Below the pieces are notes generated by a model, which was not told where the DNA came from, made no database searches, and saw nothing but the letters and a program-made list of their open reading frames with translations. A program made the translations under genes and the position numbers. DNA of 64,000 nucleotides from Oceanicoccus sp. (GTDB taxonomy: Bacteria > Pseudomonadota > Gammaproteobacteria > Pseudomonadales > Dasaniaceae): the NCBI RefSeq assembly GCF_029238675.1, contig NZ_JAQWFR010000023.1, positions 1 to 64,000 on the forward strand, in the 5' to 3' direction. Positions 18,269 to 27,163 of this stretch are shown here, in pieces (positions within the stretch are counted from its first letter, which is position 1; each line of letters begins with the position of its first letter).

Positions 18269-18628
18269 ATGAATACGGCTAGTGCGCCACAAGGTGCAAG
18301 AAATGGCATACTTTCCCTGACTATTAAAGATAAGGCCGTGCTTTACGCTGCCTATATGCCGTTTCTGGTTAATGGTGGTTTGTTTATTCCCACCAATAAG
18401 CCGTACAAAATCCATGATGAGGTCTTTATGTTGTTGAACTTAATGGATGAGCCGGAAAAAATCCCTGTGGCCGGTAAGGTTGTTTGGGTGACTCCTCGCG
18501 GTGCCCAAGGTAATAGAGCGGCAGGAATCGGTGTGCAGTTTAATGGTCAGGATGAAACGGCTAATAATAAAATTGAAAATTATTTGGCTGGCTCTTTAGA
18601 GTCTGACAGGCCGACACATACGATGTAA
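18269..18628 (+). CDS. pilZ: Type IV pilus assembly protein PilZ
   Basis: A 119-residue PilZ-domain protein. The stretch NGGLFIPTNKPYKIHDEVFMLL and VAGKVVWVTPRG match the small PilZ encoded between holB and tatD in Pseudomonas, which is needed for type IV pilus biogenesis through PilB/FimX. The RxxxR c-di-GMP-binding motif is absent, as in that PilZ, so direct nucleotide binding is unlikely. The location is the same here. No other pilus genes are in the window. Confidence 0.9.
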   Translation: MNTASAPQGARNGILSLTIKDKAVLYAAYMPFLVNGGLFIPTNKPYKIHDEVFMLLNLMDEPEKIPVAGKVVWVTPRGAQGNRAAGIGVQFNGQDETANNKIENYLAGSLESDRPTHTM

Positions 18629-18669
18629 CCCTCCATTCTCCCAAAGCACGCCATTGCCTTAAACTTTTC

Positions 18670-18697
18670 GTTATTCCCGCCTTCGCGGGAATGACGG
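18670..18697. repeat. REP-like palindromic element, partial copy
   Basis: A single end module (stem CATTCCCGC-type, GTTATTCCCGCCTTCGCGGG) of the dispersed repeat family, followed by a fragment of another. It lies between pilZ and tatD. Confidence 0.8.
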
Positions 18698-18744
18698 AAA
18701 ACGGGAATGACAAAACCCATTGAGAAAACACTACCACTGAGAAA

Positions 18745-19521
18745 ATGATGTTTGTAGATTCCCATTGCCATTTAGACCGTCTGGACCTGACACCCTATGA
18801 CGGAGACCTCACTGCGGCGATTGACGCAGCCAAAAGTCGGGGCGTTGACCGAATGCTGTGCATAGGCATAGATATGGGTAATGCTAAAGCCGTTGTTGAT
18901 ATAGCGAGCCGCTACGAAGGTATCAATGCCTCGGTAGGTGTACACCCTATGGATGTGAATGACAGTCTGGTCAATATTGATGAATTGCGAACTTTGGCCC
19001 TGTCGCCAGAGGTTGTGGCTATTGGCGAGACAGGATTGGATTATTACTACACCAAGGAAAGCGCCGAGCTGCAGCGTGAGAGCTTTGCCTTACACCTAAA
19101 GCTATCCAGCGAGTTGGGAAAGCCCGTAATAGTACATACCCGCGATGCCCGTGACGATACGATATCGATAATCCGCCAACATGGTGATAGCGCAGTGGCG
19201 GGTGTATTGCACTGTTTTACTGAGAGCTGGGAAATGGCGTCGCAGGCTTTGGATGAAAATTACTATATCTCGTTTTCAGGCATTGTCACTTTCAAAAATG
19301 CAGCAGCATTACGTGAAGTGGCTAAGAAAGTACCGCTGGACCGCATCTTGATTGAAACCGACTCTCCCTATTTGGCGCCCATGCCTTATAGAGGTAAAAA
19401 AAATGAACCCAAATATGTGGTAGAGGTTGCTGAGTGTATTGCAGAACTTAGAGGCTTGGCGGTAGAAGAGGTTGCAGAAATTACCTCAACTAATTTCGAC
19501 AAGTTATTCTTTAGCCGTTAA
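18745..19521 (+). CDS. tatD: TatD-family metal-dependent hydrolase/deoxyribonuclease
   Basis: A 258-residue TIM-barrel amidohydrolase of the TatD/YcfH group. Metal ligands are visible: HCHLD near the start (DSHCHLDRLD), Glu in AIGETGLDYYY, His in VIVHTRDA, His in GVLHCFTE and Asp in ETDSPYLAP. Family members act as 3'-exonucleases on DNA. ATG 18745 or the adjacent ATG 18748 could be used. In Pseudomonas the same gene ends the holB-pilZ-tatD run. Confidence 0.93.
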   Translation: MMFVDSHCHLDRLDLTPYDGDLTAAIDAAKSRGVDRMLCIGIDMGNAKAVVDIASRYEGINASVGVHPMDVNDSLVNIDELRTLALSPEVVAIGETGLDYYYTKESAELQRESFALHLKLSSELGKPVIVHTRDARDDTISIIRQHGDSAVAGVLHCFTESWEMASQALDENYYISFSGIVTFKNAAALREVAKKVPLDRILIETDSPYLAPMPYRGKKNEPKYVVEVAECIAELRGLAVEEVAEITSTNFDKLFFSR

Positions 19522-19552
19522 GAAAAAAGATTCGGAATACACTGAAAGTGAC

Positions 19553-20329
19553 TCATTTTTTATTTTTTTTACTGTCTGTTGCCGTCAGCAAACGCTCAAT
19601 CCGATCCAGCTTTTCTTCCATGCTGGCAAGTCGTTCCTCGTTATTGTTCTTCCCGGCTTTAGAGATAAAAAATACAGAAATATTAGCGGTGATCATAGAG
19701 AGCAGACCAATCCCAAGTAAAATAAGAAAGCCCCCCAGTATCCTGCCCGTTGGGCTGCTTGGAACTATATCGCCATAGCCCACAGTGGTTGCCGTTACCC
19801 AGGCCCACCAAATGCCATCAGCGGGGCTGGTAATACTCGGGTCCACTCCGGCGATTAAATAGCCTGCAACAATAATAAACAGGGTGCTGACAAAAAGTGT
19901 AGCTCCAAGGTGGTTTCTGGAAAGAATAACCCTGAGACTAGTGGATAACTGCAGCACCAGGCTGATAAAGATCAGCAGACGCAATGAGCGTAGAGCGACA
20001 ATATAAGGACTCTGTAGCCATATCACAGGAATGCCACATACAATAATAACCAGATTGAGCCAGTTGTTTTTTAAATAGAATGCTTTGTCATTGACGAGTA
20101 GGGTAAGCAGGCTGGTTTCGATAACGAAAAACCCCCAAATGCACCAATCGAGCAATTCACTATAAGCAGCTGCCTGATTCTTTGACTCCCAGTACCAGGC
20201 GACAACAATCCACAAAGCGACCAGTATCAAGGGAATCTCAAGACGTTTGGCCCATTGTTTAGCGGCGGCATTCTCGCTGTCATCTACACCGCTTAATCCA
20301 ATCCAGTCGTGAAAGCGTTTATCAGTCAT
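19553..20329 (-). CDS. Potassium/ion channel family membrane protein
   Basis: About 258 residues from MTDKRFHDW (ATG at 20329; an upstream ATG at 20380 is less likely). Several hydrophobic helices precede a pore loop with the K+ selectivity filter TTVGYGD (in ATTVGYGDIVPSSPTG) and a last inner helix (GGFLILLGIGLLSMITANI). The C-terminus is a short coiled coil (NEERLASMEEKLDRIERLL). The layout resembles small voltage-gated-type channels: an S1-S4 domain with the arginine-containing VALRSLRLLIFISL, then S5-pore-S6. Gating and physiological role are not evident. It is convergent with tatD. Confidence 0.88.
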   Translation of the reverse strand: MTDKRFHDWIGLSGVDDSENAAAKQWAKRLEIPLILVALWIVVAWYWESKNQAAAYSELLDWCIWGFFVIETSLLTLLVNDKAFYLKNNWLNLVIIVCGIPVIWLQSPYIVALRSLRLLIFISLVLQLSTSLRVILSRNHLGATLFVSTLFIIVAGYLIAGVDPSITSPADGIWWAWVTATTVGYGDIVPSSPTGRILGGFLILLGIGLLSMITANISVFFISKAGKNNNEERLASMEEKLDRIERLLTATDSKKNKK

Positions 20330-20495
20330 ATGGGGGTGCCCAGTAGCAGCCTGGTTTGTCGTTAGCTTAAATCCTAGCATAGTGCAGTTCGAGTGGCTTG
20401 TCGGCTAGTTAAAGCATGTTACTGATTAGGCAGCGGTTTTAATGTTTAGGGGGCTTGTGTACCATGAGCCGTGATCGGCAAATGAAGAATGTCCT

Positions 20496-21563
20496 ATGGG
20501 CGAGTTTTTTTACGGTGTGATAGAGGGCTTTTATGGTCGCCAGTGGTCCTGGCAGATCAGGAAGGATTACGCCCTGTTTTTAAAGCAGTATGGTTATGAC
20601 TGCTATATCTATGCACCGAAAGGCGATGCTTTCTTAAGAGGGCGTTGGCGCGAAACCCACCAGCAATCAGTGTTGGATGAGTTAAGTGGTCTGTCCAGCC
20701 ATTATCACTCTCATCAATTGCGCTGGGGTTTGGGGCTTTCTCCCCTGGGGTTAGGTGAGTCTTATACAGCCAGTGATAAACGTCAGCTCGTTGAGAAGGT
20801 TAAGTGCCTTAATGAGTTATCCCCGGACCTGCTTTGTATTCTGTTTGATGATATTCGTGGCGATATTGATGGCCTGGCGGCCAGGCAGCTTGAAATTACC
20901 TCGGATATTATCGAGGCGAGTACTGCGTCACAGTATATTGTGTGTCCCACTTACTATTCATCAGACCCTGTGTTGGAACAGGTATTCGGTTCCATGCCAG
21001 TGGGCTACCTTGAGCAATTAGGTGCAGGGCTGCCCGATGATGTGGGCGTGTTCTGGACGGGTGAGCGGGTAATCTCTTCACAATATACCGCTGAAGAGAT
21101 CGAGCCTGTGGCGGACCGGTTGCAGCGCAAACCGGTGATTTGGGATAACTACCCCGTCAATGATGGCAGGCTTACCAGTGATCACCTGCATATTCGCCCT
21201 TACACCGGCCGTCATTTTGAGATGGCAGATTGGTGTCAGGGCCATCTGGTAAATCCAATGAACCAGCCTTGCCTGTCGCAACTTCCTTTACAGACCCTGC
21301 AAGCTGTATATCGGCAACAGGCTGCGTATAATCCCCGTCTTGCCCTTGAGCAGAGCCTGGCATCGTTAGAGAATAATGAGTTGGCCGCGTTACTTGCCGG
21401 TGATATTGATTTGTTTCAGGATGAAGGCTTGTCGAGCCTGTCAGAAAGTCAGCTACAGGAAAAGCGTCGCCGCTATCAGTCCATCAGGCACCCTGTAGCT
21501 GAAGAAGTGGCTGACTGGCTAGGCGGTGGCTACCGTTTTGACCCTGATTGCTTAACTGGATAG
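20496..21563 (+). CDS. GH84-type beta-N-acetylglucosaminidase domain protein
   Basis: 355 residues essentially comprising one catalytic domain. It starts with the GH84 signature GVIEGFYGRQWSWQIRKDY and YIYAPKGDAFLRGRWRE. The adjacent catalytic Asp pair is in LCILFDDIRGD (Asp118-Asp119), which supports a substrate-assisted O-GlcNAcase/NagJ-like mechanism. VFWTGERVIS and VIWDNYPVNDG are also typical. There is no signal peptide, so it is likely cytoplasmic, unlike the large secreted GH84 enzymes. The substrate is unknown; a cytoplasmic GlcNAc-containing compound is an inference. It is followed after 31 bases by a PMI-like gene. Confidence 0.85.
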   Translation: MGEFFYGVIEGFYGRQWSWQIRKDYALFLKQYGYDCYIYAPKGDAFLRGRWRETHQQSVLDELSGLSSHYHSHQLRWGLGLSPLGLGESYTASDKRQLVEKVKCLNELSPDLLCILFDDIRGDIDGLAARQLEITSDIIEASTASQYIVCPTYYSSDPVLEQVFGSMPVGYLEQLGAGLPDDVGVFWTGERVISSQYTAEEIEPVADRLQRKPVIWDNYPVNDGRLTSDHLHIRPYTGRHFEMADWCQGHLVNPMNQPCLSQLPLQTLQAVYRQQAAYNPRLALEQSLASLENNELAALLAGDIDLFQDEGLSSLSESQLQEKRRRYQSIRHPVAEEVADWLGGGYRFDPDCLTG

Positions 21564-21594
21564 CCCTCCAACTAATAATGATTGAAAACACTCT

Positions 21595-22980
21595 ATGCCT
21601 ATTTACACCCTAGTCGACACCGAGAAGACAAACCCTGAGTCTATTGTCGATAACCATATTAAGCAGCTAGTCGGCGAAAAAGCGTCCTTGCTGTTGGTAA
21701 ACTACCCTTTTGAACAGTACTGGCTTGAAGGTCAGCCAGTTGTCCGCCTGTTGGCTATTTACAGCCTGGGTGTGTGGGAAGATAGCGTTGATATTGAGTT
21801 TACTGTCACAGAATTTAACCAGAACCTGATCGACACACTGGGAAGCGAGAAGCCCGAACAGGGTTTTGTCTTTTCCCAGTGGTGCAACGCCCAGTCTTTA
21901 CCTGTGTTATCGCCTGACAAACCATTGCCTTTGCTGAGCCTGAATATACCCAAGCCCTGGGGGCAAGAGATTTGGTATACGGGAATAGAAGAGCGGGGTG
22001 TAGCGGCGGTGGGTTATGGCGCCAGCCAGACTTTATTGCCCTATATTTTGTCAGCGCTGCCACAGCGCTTGTGCGGAGGCCAGCAACGCTCCCTGATATT
22101 ATTAAAAATTCTGGACCCATTACCTGAAGAGGTATTGGGCGACCTGTACTTTGAGCTGCATCAGGAAAAGCGTGAGGTTTATGTTGTTACTCATATTGAT
22201 GACGTAGCATGGCCAGCGGGTGAGGGGGGGATTAAATTTGGTTTTAATCAGGATAAGCGCCAGCTCTTCGCTTCAGATACTGACTTTCGTGCAGGTTTTG
22301 CTGCAGCGGTCAAAAGCTATGAGACTTGTCGCCGTGAAGTCGATGGCTTGATCGATACCCTGCGAACAGCGGATGGCTATGGTTTAAACGAGCCAGTCCC
22401 TGCAACGGTTCTGTCCCAATGGTTATCAAAGGTCCCTGCAGATTTGGCTGGGCAGGAGAGAGCCCTGCGCGCTGAAATGGACTCTTTTACCCAGACCTTG
22501 CCGCTATCAGTAGGGGATGTGGTCAAGGTGCCCTGTTTAACGCCTCACTCATTACAGCATGGTGTTAGAACCGTAGAATTCCAAACCCCGGTCTACGAGC
22601 GGCTAATCCTTGCTTTCGCCCAAAAGGTACTAACCCAGCAGCACTGGGATACTGAGAGTGCGGTAGAGCTTATGTCTCTGGAACCGGGTCAGCAAGATCC
22701 CCATTTGGCTCTTTATAACACCAATGGCGTAAGCGTTGAGCGTATTGTCGATTTTAACGACTTTCAGGTGCAAAGAATTACCCTTGAGGCGGGCGTTGAC
22801 TATACGCTGCCACCTGCAGGCAGCTATGGCCTGTTGATGGCTATCGACGAAGGCTTGCTGGTATGGGAAAAAGCTCTAAATCCGGAAAGCGCGGTTTTGC
22901 TGCCCAAGGCGATTTCTAAAGTCCAATTGATGAATACTTCACCAGAAAAAATCACCTTTTTGCTGGCCTACCCCAATTAA
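21595..22980 (+). CDS. Divergent phosphomannose-isomerase (type I)/cupin-like protein
   Basis: A 461-residue protein of uncertain function. PKPWGQEIWYTG (about 120), LLKILDPLPEEVLG, YFELHQEKREVYVV and VPCLTPHSLQHGVRTVEFQT resemble, in order, the N-terminal, metal-binding and cupin segments of class I mannose-6-phosphate isomerase. Three likely zinc ligands are kept (His of ELH, Glu of KREVY, His of TPHSL). The usual Gln of QxH is Glu, and the loop between H and E is much shorter. A non-homologous ~115-residue N-terminal part precedes this. It lies 31 bases after the GH84 gene, so the two probably act together in sugar metabolism. The function is not established. Confidence 0.6.
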   Translation: MPIYTLVDTEKTNPESIVDNHIKQLVGEKASLLLVNYPFEQYWLEGQPVVRLLAIYSLGVWEDSVDIEFTVTEFNQNLIDTLGSEKPEQGFVFSQWCNAQSLPVLSPDKPLPLLSLNIPKPWGQEIWYTGIEERGVAAVGYGASQTLLPYILSALPQRLCGGQQRSLILLKILDPLPEEVLGDLYFELHQEKREVYVVTHIDDVAWPAGEGGIKFGFNQDKRQLFASDTDFRAGFAAAVKSYETCRREVDGLIDTLRTADGYGLNEPVPATVLSQWLSKVPADLAGQERALRAEMDSFTQTLPLSVGDVVKVPCLTPHSLQHGVRTVEFQTPVYERLILAFAQKVLTQQHWDTESAVELMSLEPGQQDPHLALYNTNGVSVERIVDFNDFQVQRITLEAGVDYTLPPAGSYGLLMAIDEGLLVWEKALNPESAVLLPKAISKVQLMNTSPEKITFLLAYPN

Positions 22981-23171
22981 TCCGACAAATAGCCAGAATG
23001 TTGTAGAAACCCGCCTATAAGACTGTTGAACCGGCCTCCGCATTGTGGCAGAATCACGGCCCCTGTGATTGAGGCTAGTTAGGTAAATCTTATCGATTAG
23101 CGATACATTTCAATTACTTAGTAGATTTAGCTCAAGTTGTTTAAAAACTGGGCATATACCGTTTTCGGTAT

Positions 23172-23256
<85 letters not shown>

Positions 23257-23338
23257 TTTATTGTTAACACCACTTTTCAGTGATCATTACCCCTCAAGAC
23301 GCACTTAATAAGACGCTAGCAGGGGCTAGAGGAATCTC

Positions 23339-24670
23339 ATGCAAGTTTCAATACAAACAACGTCAGGCTTAGAACGCAAATTGACAGTGGGTGTTCCCGC
23401 TGAGCGCGTTGATAACGAAGTTAATGTCCGTCTGCAAAAAGCATCCAAAACCGTTCGTCTAGATGGCTTCCGTCCTGGCAAAGTCCCGATGAAAGTGATG
23501 AAGCAGCGTTTTGGCGCCGGCGTTCGTCAGGAAGTCATGCAAGAAGTAATGAACCAGAGCTTTAGTGAAGCGATTGCGCAGGAAAATATACAACCAGCTG
23601 GCATGCCTTCTATAGAGCCAAAGAACATTGAAGCGGGTAGTGACCTTGAATATGTTGCTACCTTTGAGATCTTCCCTGAGATCGAAACTAAAGATTACAG
23701 CTCGATGACCGTAGAAAAGCCCGTTGCCGAAGTGGGCGATGAGGACGTGAGCAAAATGATTGAAACTCTGCGTGAACAGCAGTCTACCTGGGAAGAAGTA
23801 GATCGCGTTGCTGCAGAGGGCGATCAGGTTAATATCAACTATGTGGGTACCAAAGATGGCGAAGCCTTCGAGGGCGGTACAGCTGATAACTCTCCTTTAG
23901 AGTTGGGTTCAAATCGAATGATCCCAGGTTTTGAAGATGGCATCGCTGGCATGAAAGCGGGTGAAGAAAAAGTTATATCCCTGACATTCCCCGAAGACTA
24001 TCAGGCAGAAGAACTCAAAGGGGCAGCTGTTGAATTTACTGTAACCGTTAATTCTGTTGCTGAGAAAAAGCTGGCCGAACTGAATGATGAACTTTTTGAA
24101 AAGTTTGGTGTTAAAGAAGGCGGTGAAGAAAAATTCCGTGAAGATGTTGCTGGCAACATGAAGCGTGAATTGGAAAACGCCACCAAAGGCAAAGTAAAAA
24201 ATCAGGTAATGGATGCATTGGTAGCAGCTCATGATGATTTGCAGCTTCCACAGGCTTTAATCAAGCAGGAAATCACCGCATTAAAGCAGCAGATGGTTCA
24301 GCAGTTTGGCGGCCAGGCCGCTTCATTGGATGTTGATTCATTACTGCCCGACGATATGTTTACCGAGCAAGCTGATCGTCGTGTACGTTTAGGCCTGGTA
24401 TTGAATGAATATATCAGTTCAGAGGATTTAACCGCAGACCCGGATAAAGTGAAAGAAACCATTGAAGGTTTCGCAGCCACTTACGAAGATCCCGAAGAAG
24501 TGATTAACTACTACTACAACAACCAGCAGCAATTACAGGAAGTTCAATCTATGGTGTTGGAAGATTCAGTGGTTGAGAAATTGATGGACCAAGCCACAGT
24601 CACTGAGAAAGCTTGCAGCTATGACGAAGTGATGGCGCCAGAGGCGCCGCCGGAAACGGGCGAAGAGTAA
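23339..24670 (+). CDS. tig: Trigger factor
   Basis: Ribosome-associated chaperone and peptidyl-prolyl isomerase. 443 residues in three domains. The N-terminal ribosome-binding domain has the signature GFRPGKVPMKVMKQRFG (about 43-60). The FKBP-type PPIase domain follows (about 150-245, GDQVNINYVGTKDGEAFEGG). The C-terminal helical arms complete it, with an acidic tail APPETGEE. It heads the tig-clpP-clpX-lon-hupB-ppiD series and has its own terminator-like hairpin after the stop. Confidence 0.97.
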   Translation: MQVSIQTTSGLERKLTVGVPAERVDNEVNVRLQKASKTVRLDGFRPGKVPMKVMKQRFGAGVRQEVMQEVMNQSFSEAIAQENIQPAGMPSIEPKNIEAGSDLEYVATFEIFPEIETKDYSSMTVEKPVAEVGDEDVSKMIETLREQQSTWEEVDRVAAEGDQVNINYVGTKDGEAFEGGTADNSPLELGSNRMIPGFEDGIAGMKAGEEKVISLTFPEDYQAEELKGAAVEFTVTVNSVAEKKLAELNDELFEKFGVKEGGEEKFREDVAGNMKRELENATKGKVKNQVMDALVAAHDDLQLPQALIKQEITALKQQMVQQFGGQAASLDVDSLLPDDMFTEQADRRVRLGLVLNEYISSEDLTADPDKVKETIEGFAATYEDPEEVINYYYNNQQQLQEVQSMVLEDSVVEKLMDQATVTEKACSYDEVMAPEAPPETGEE

Positions 24671-24701
24671 CATCTTCAATCATTTAGCAACAAATTGACA
24701 A

Positions 24702-24733
24702 CAAGCGACTATACTTTAGTCGCTTGCTTGTTT
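24702..24733 (+). terminator. Terminator or attenuator between tig and clpP
   Basis: A perfect 10-bp inverted repeat (CAAGCGACTA/TAGTCGCTTG, loop TACTT) followed by CTTGTTT, 31 bases after the tig stop. The T tract is short, so partial read-through into clpP is likely. Confidence 0.65.
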
Positions 24734-24806
24734 ATGGCAGCCATAAGTTCAGATATTAAGTTCAGCAAACCACACATCTTGATAAAAACGGAAGAGCGAT
24801 AATAGA

Positions 24807-25451
24807 ATGTCCAGATTTGATCATCACGGTATTAATCCGCAAGAAATTAACAACCTGGGTTTAGTTCCTATGGTTGTGGAGCAGACTGCTAAAGGTGAGC
24901 GTTCCTATGATATATACTCGCGTTTATTAAAAGAGCGGGTCATATTTATGGTTGGCCCAGTAGAAGACAATATGGCTAATCTTATTGTTGCCCAGATGTT
25001 ATTCCTGGAGTCAGAAAACCCTGACAAAGATATTCACCTGTATATTAATTCACCCGGTGGTTCAGTAACTGCCGGCCTGTCGATTTACGACACCATGCAG
25101 TTTATCAAGCCCGATGTCAGTACCATGTGTATTGGCCAGGCTGCCAGCATGGGTGCCTTCCTGCTAACAGGTGGGGCCAAAGGCAAACGCTTTATCCTGC
25201 CTAATGCTCGCACCATGATTCACCAGCCAAGCGGTGGAGCCCAGGGTCAGGCCACGGATATTGATATCCAGGCCAAAGAAATCCTGATTATCCGCGAGCG
25301 CCTAAACCAGTTGATGGCTCACCATACTGGCCAGGACTTCGAAACTATTGCCCGTGACACCGAGCGAGACAACTTTATGAACGCAGAGGCCTCTAAAGAA
25401 TACGGCCTGGTTGACGAGGTTATAGAGCGCAGACACAGTGCCGAGGGCTAA
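24807..25451 (+). CDS. clpP: ATP-dependent Clp protease proteolytic subunit
   Basis: Serine protease subunit of ClpXP/ClpAP. 214 residues including a short propeptide. Catalytic Ser114 lies in [11 protein letters not shown] and His139 in [11 protein letters not shown], with the third residue Asp in the following DTERDNFM segment. [13 protein letters not shown] is the conserved strand. clpX lies 164 bases downstream on the same strand. Confidence 0.97.
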   Translation: MSRFDHHGINPQEINNLGLVPMVVEQTAKGERSYDIYSRLLKERVIFMVGPVEDNMANLIVAQMLFLESENPDKDIHLYINSPGGSVTAGLSIYDTMQFIKPDVSTMCIGQAASMGAFLLTGGAKGKRFILPNARTMIHQPSGGAQGQATDIDIQAKEILIIRERLNQLMAHHTGQDFETIARDTERDNFMNAEASKEYGLVDEVIERRHSAEG

Positions 25452-25615
25452 GCCTGCTTTGTAAATAATTAAATTTGGCTGTCAGGGCTTGCAAAATCGT
25501 CTAAAAGACAGCATCTTTAGTACTGGAAACAGCCAGAATTTACGAAACAATGTTTTAAAAAAGAGTCCACAAGGGCTTGTGAAAAGCTAGAAAGGCTAGA
25601 AAGGGTAAAGTTTTA

Positions 25616-26911
25616 ATGAGTGACAATACAAAAGAGACCGGTGATGACGGCGGCAAGCTGCTTTATTGCTCGTTTTGTGGCAAAAGTCAGCATGAAGTCC
25701 GTAAGCTGATTGCAGGGCCCTCTGTCTTTATCTGCGATGAATGTGTCGATCTGTGTAACGACATCATTCGTGAAGAAGTACAGGAAAGCGCCGGAGAAAC
25801 CACCCAGGATCGTCTTCCTACTCCTGTTGAAATCAAAGAAATTCTCGACGAATACGTTATTGGCCAGAAACAGGCCAAAAAGGTTCTGGCGGTTGCGGTC
25901 TATAACCACTACAAGCGCTTGCGCTGTGGTGAGCCCAAAAAAGACGAGGTTGAGCTAGGTAAGAGTAATATCTTGCTGGTTGGACCCACCGGTAGCGGTA
26001 AAACCTTACTGGCAGAGACTCTGGCTCGCCTGTTGGATGTGCCCTTTACCATTGCTGACGCCACCACTTTAACCGAAGCCGGTTATGTGGGCGAAGACGT
26101 CGAGAATATTATTCAAAAACTGCTGCAGAAATGTGATTACGATGTTGATAAAGCCCAGATGGGTATTGTCTATATCGATGAGATCGACAAGATTTCACGC
26201 AAGTCGGATAACCCCTCTATTACTCGTGATGTATCCGGCGAAGGTGTACAGCAGGCCCTATTGAAGCTGATTGAGGGCACCGTTGCTTCTGTACCACCTC
26301 AAGGTGGTCGTAAGCATCCGCAACAAGAATTTTTACAAGTTGATACCTCCAATATTCTGTTTATTTGTGGCGGTGCTTTTGCAGGTCTGGATAAAGTGAT
26401 TCGCGACCGTTCCGAGAAGGGCGGTATAGGCTTTAGTGCCGAAGTGAAAAGCAAGGATGAGACTAGGAATGTCGGTCAGGTATTGGCTGATTTAGAGCCG
26501 GAAGATCTGGTTCGCTACGGTCTTATCCCTGAATTTGTTGGTCGTTTACCGGTTATTGCCACGCTTGAAGAGCTGGATGTTGATGCCCTGATTAGTATCC
26601 TGACTGAGCCTAAGAACTCGCTGACCAAGCAGTATGCTAAATTGTTTGAGATGGAGTCCGTAGAAGTAGACTTCCGTGAAGATGGCGTCCGCGCTATCGC
26701 TGAGAAGGCAATGGAGCGTAAGACTGGTGCTCGTGGTCTGCGTTCTATTCTTGAGTCAGTACTGCTGGAAACTATGTATAAGATCCCATCAGAAGATACG
26801 GTGTCTAAGGTGGTTATCGACGAGTCTGTGATCAAAGATGAGTCCGAGCCATTGCTGGTTTACAAAACCCCTGAACAGGAACCGCTAAAGTCTGCCTCCC
26901 CCGACGAGTAA
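25616..26911 (+). CDS. clpX: ClpX, ATPase subunit of ClpXP protease
   Basis: AAA+ unfoldase. 431 residues with an N-terminal C4 zinc finger ([11 protein letters not shown] and CDECVDLC), Walker A GPTGSGKT, Walker B VYIDEIDK, pore loop GYVGEDV and the IGF-type ClpP-binding loop at [10 protein letters not shown]. The sensor 2 region is [12 protein letters not shown] terminator follows at 26930. Confidence 0.97.
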   Translation: MSDNTKETGDDGGKLLYCSFCGKSQHEVRKLIAGPSVFICDECVDLCNDIIREEVQESAGETTQDRLPTPVEIKEILDEYVIGQKQAKKVLAVAVYNHYKRLRCGEPKKDEVELGKSNILLVGPTGSGKTLLAETLARLLDVPFTIADATTLTEAGYVGEDVENIIQKLLQKCDYDVDKAQMGIVYIDEIDKISRKSDNPSITRDVSGEGVQQALLKLIEGTVASVPPQGGRKHPQQEFLQVDTSNILFICGGAFAGLDKVIRDRSEKGGIGFSAEVKSKDETRNVGQVLADLEPEDLVRYGLIPEFVGRLPVIATLEELDVDALISILTEPKNSLTKQYAKLFEMESVEVDFREDGVRAIAEKAMERKTGARGLRSILESVLLETMYKIPSEDTVSKVVIDESVIKDESEPLLVYKTPEQEPLKSASPDE

Positions 26912-26929
26912 TAAGGGATGTTAGACGCT

Positions 26930-26955
26930 AAAAGGGCCTTAACTGGTCCTTTTTT
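26930..26955 (+). terminator. Rho-independent terminator after clpX
   Basis: Stem AAAAGGGCC/GGTCCTTTT with one G-T pair and loop TTAACT, followed by further T residues, 18 bases past the clpX stop. lon therefore depends on its own promoter. Confidence 0.8.
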
Positions 26956-27005
26956 GTGCCTGCTGAAGACCATTTTCATAGCCAAATAAAATAAAACTTA
27001 TCTCC

Positions 27006-27034
27006 CTTGTAATTAGTGGTTATGGCCCCCATTA
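27006..27034 (+). promoter_or_regulatory. Sigma32-like heat-shock promoter of lon
   Basis: CTTGTAA at 27006-27012, a 14-base spacer and CCCCATTA at 27027-27034. This is close to the sigma32 consensus (CTTGAAA, 13-14 bases, CCCCATnT). Lon is heat-inducible in many proteobacteria. Transcription would start near 27042, leaving a leader of about 120 nt. Confidence 0.75.
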
Positions 27035-27163
27035 AACCTTAAGATGGATTCTCTGCCCAAACATAGGCCGGCGGGCTCTGGATTAACTGCCAGAACCGCC
27101 TATTATTACTGGATTAGACGAACTTCCCTCACATCAAAAACTACAAATACTGGGTGAACCCTT

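Noticed and set aside
18269-18628. c-di-GMP receptor
   Set aside because: The RxxxR motif needed for c-di-GMP binding is missing and the gene matches the non-binding PilZ locus.
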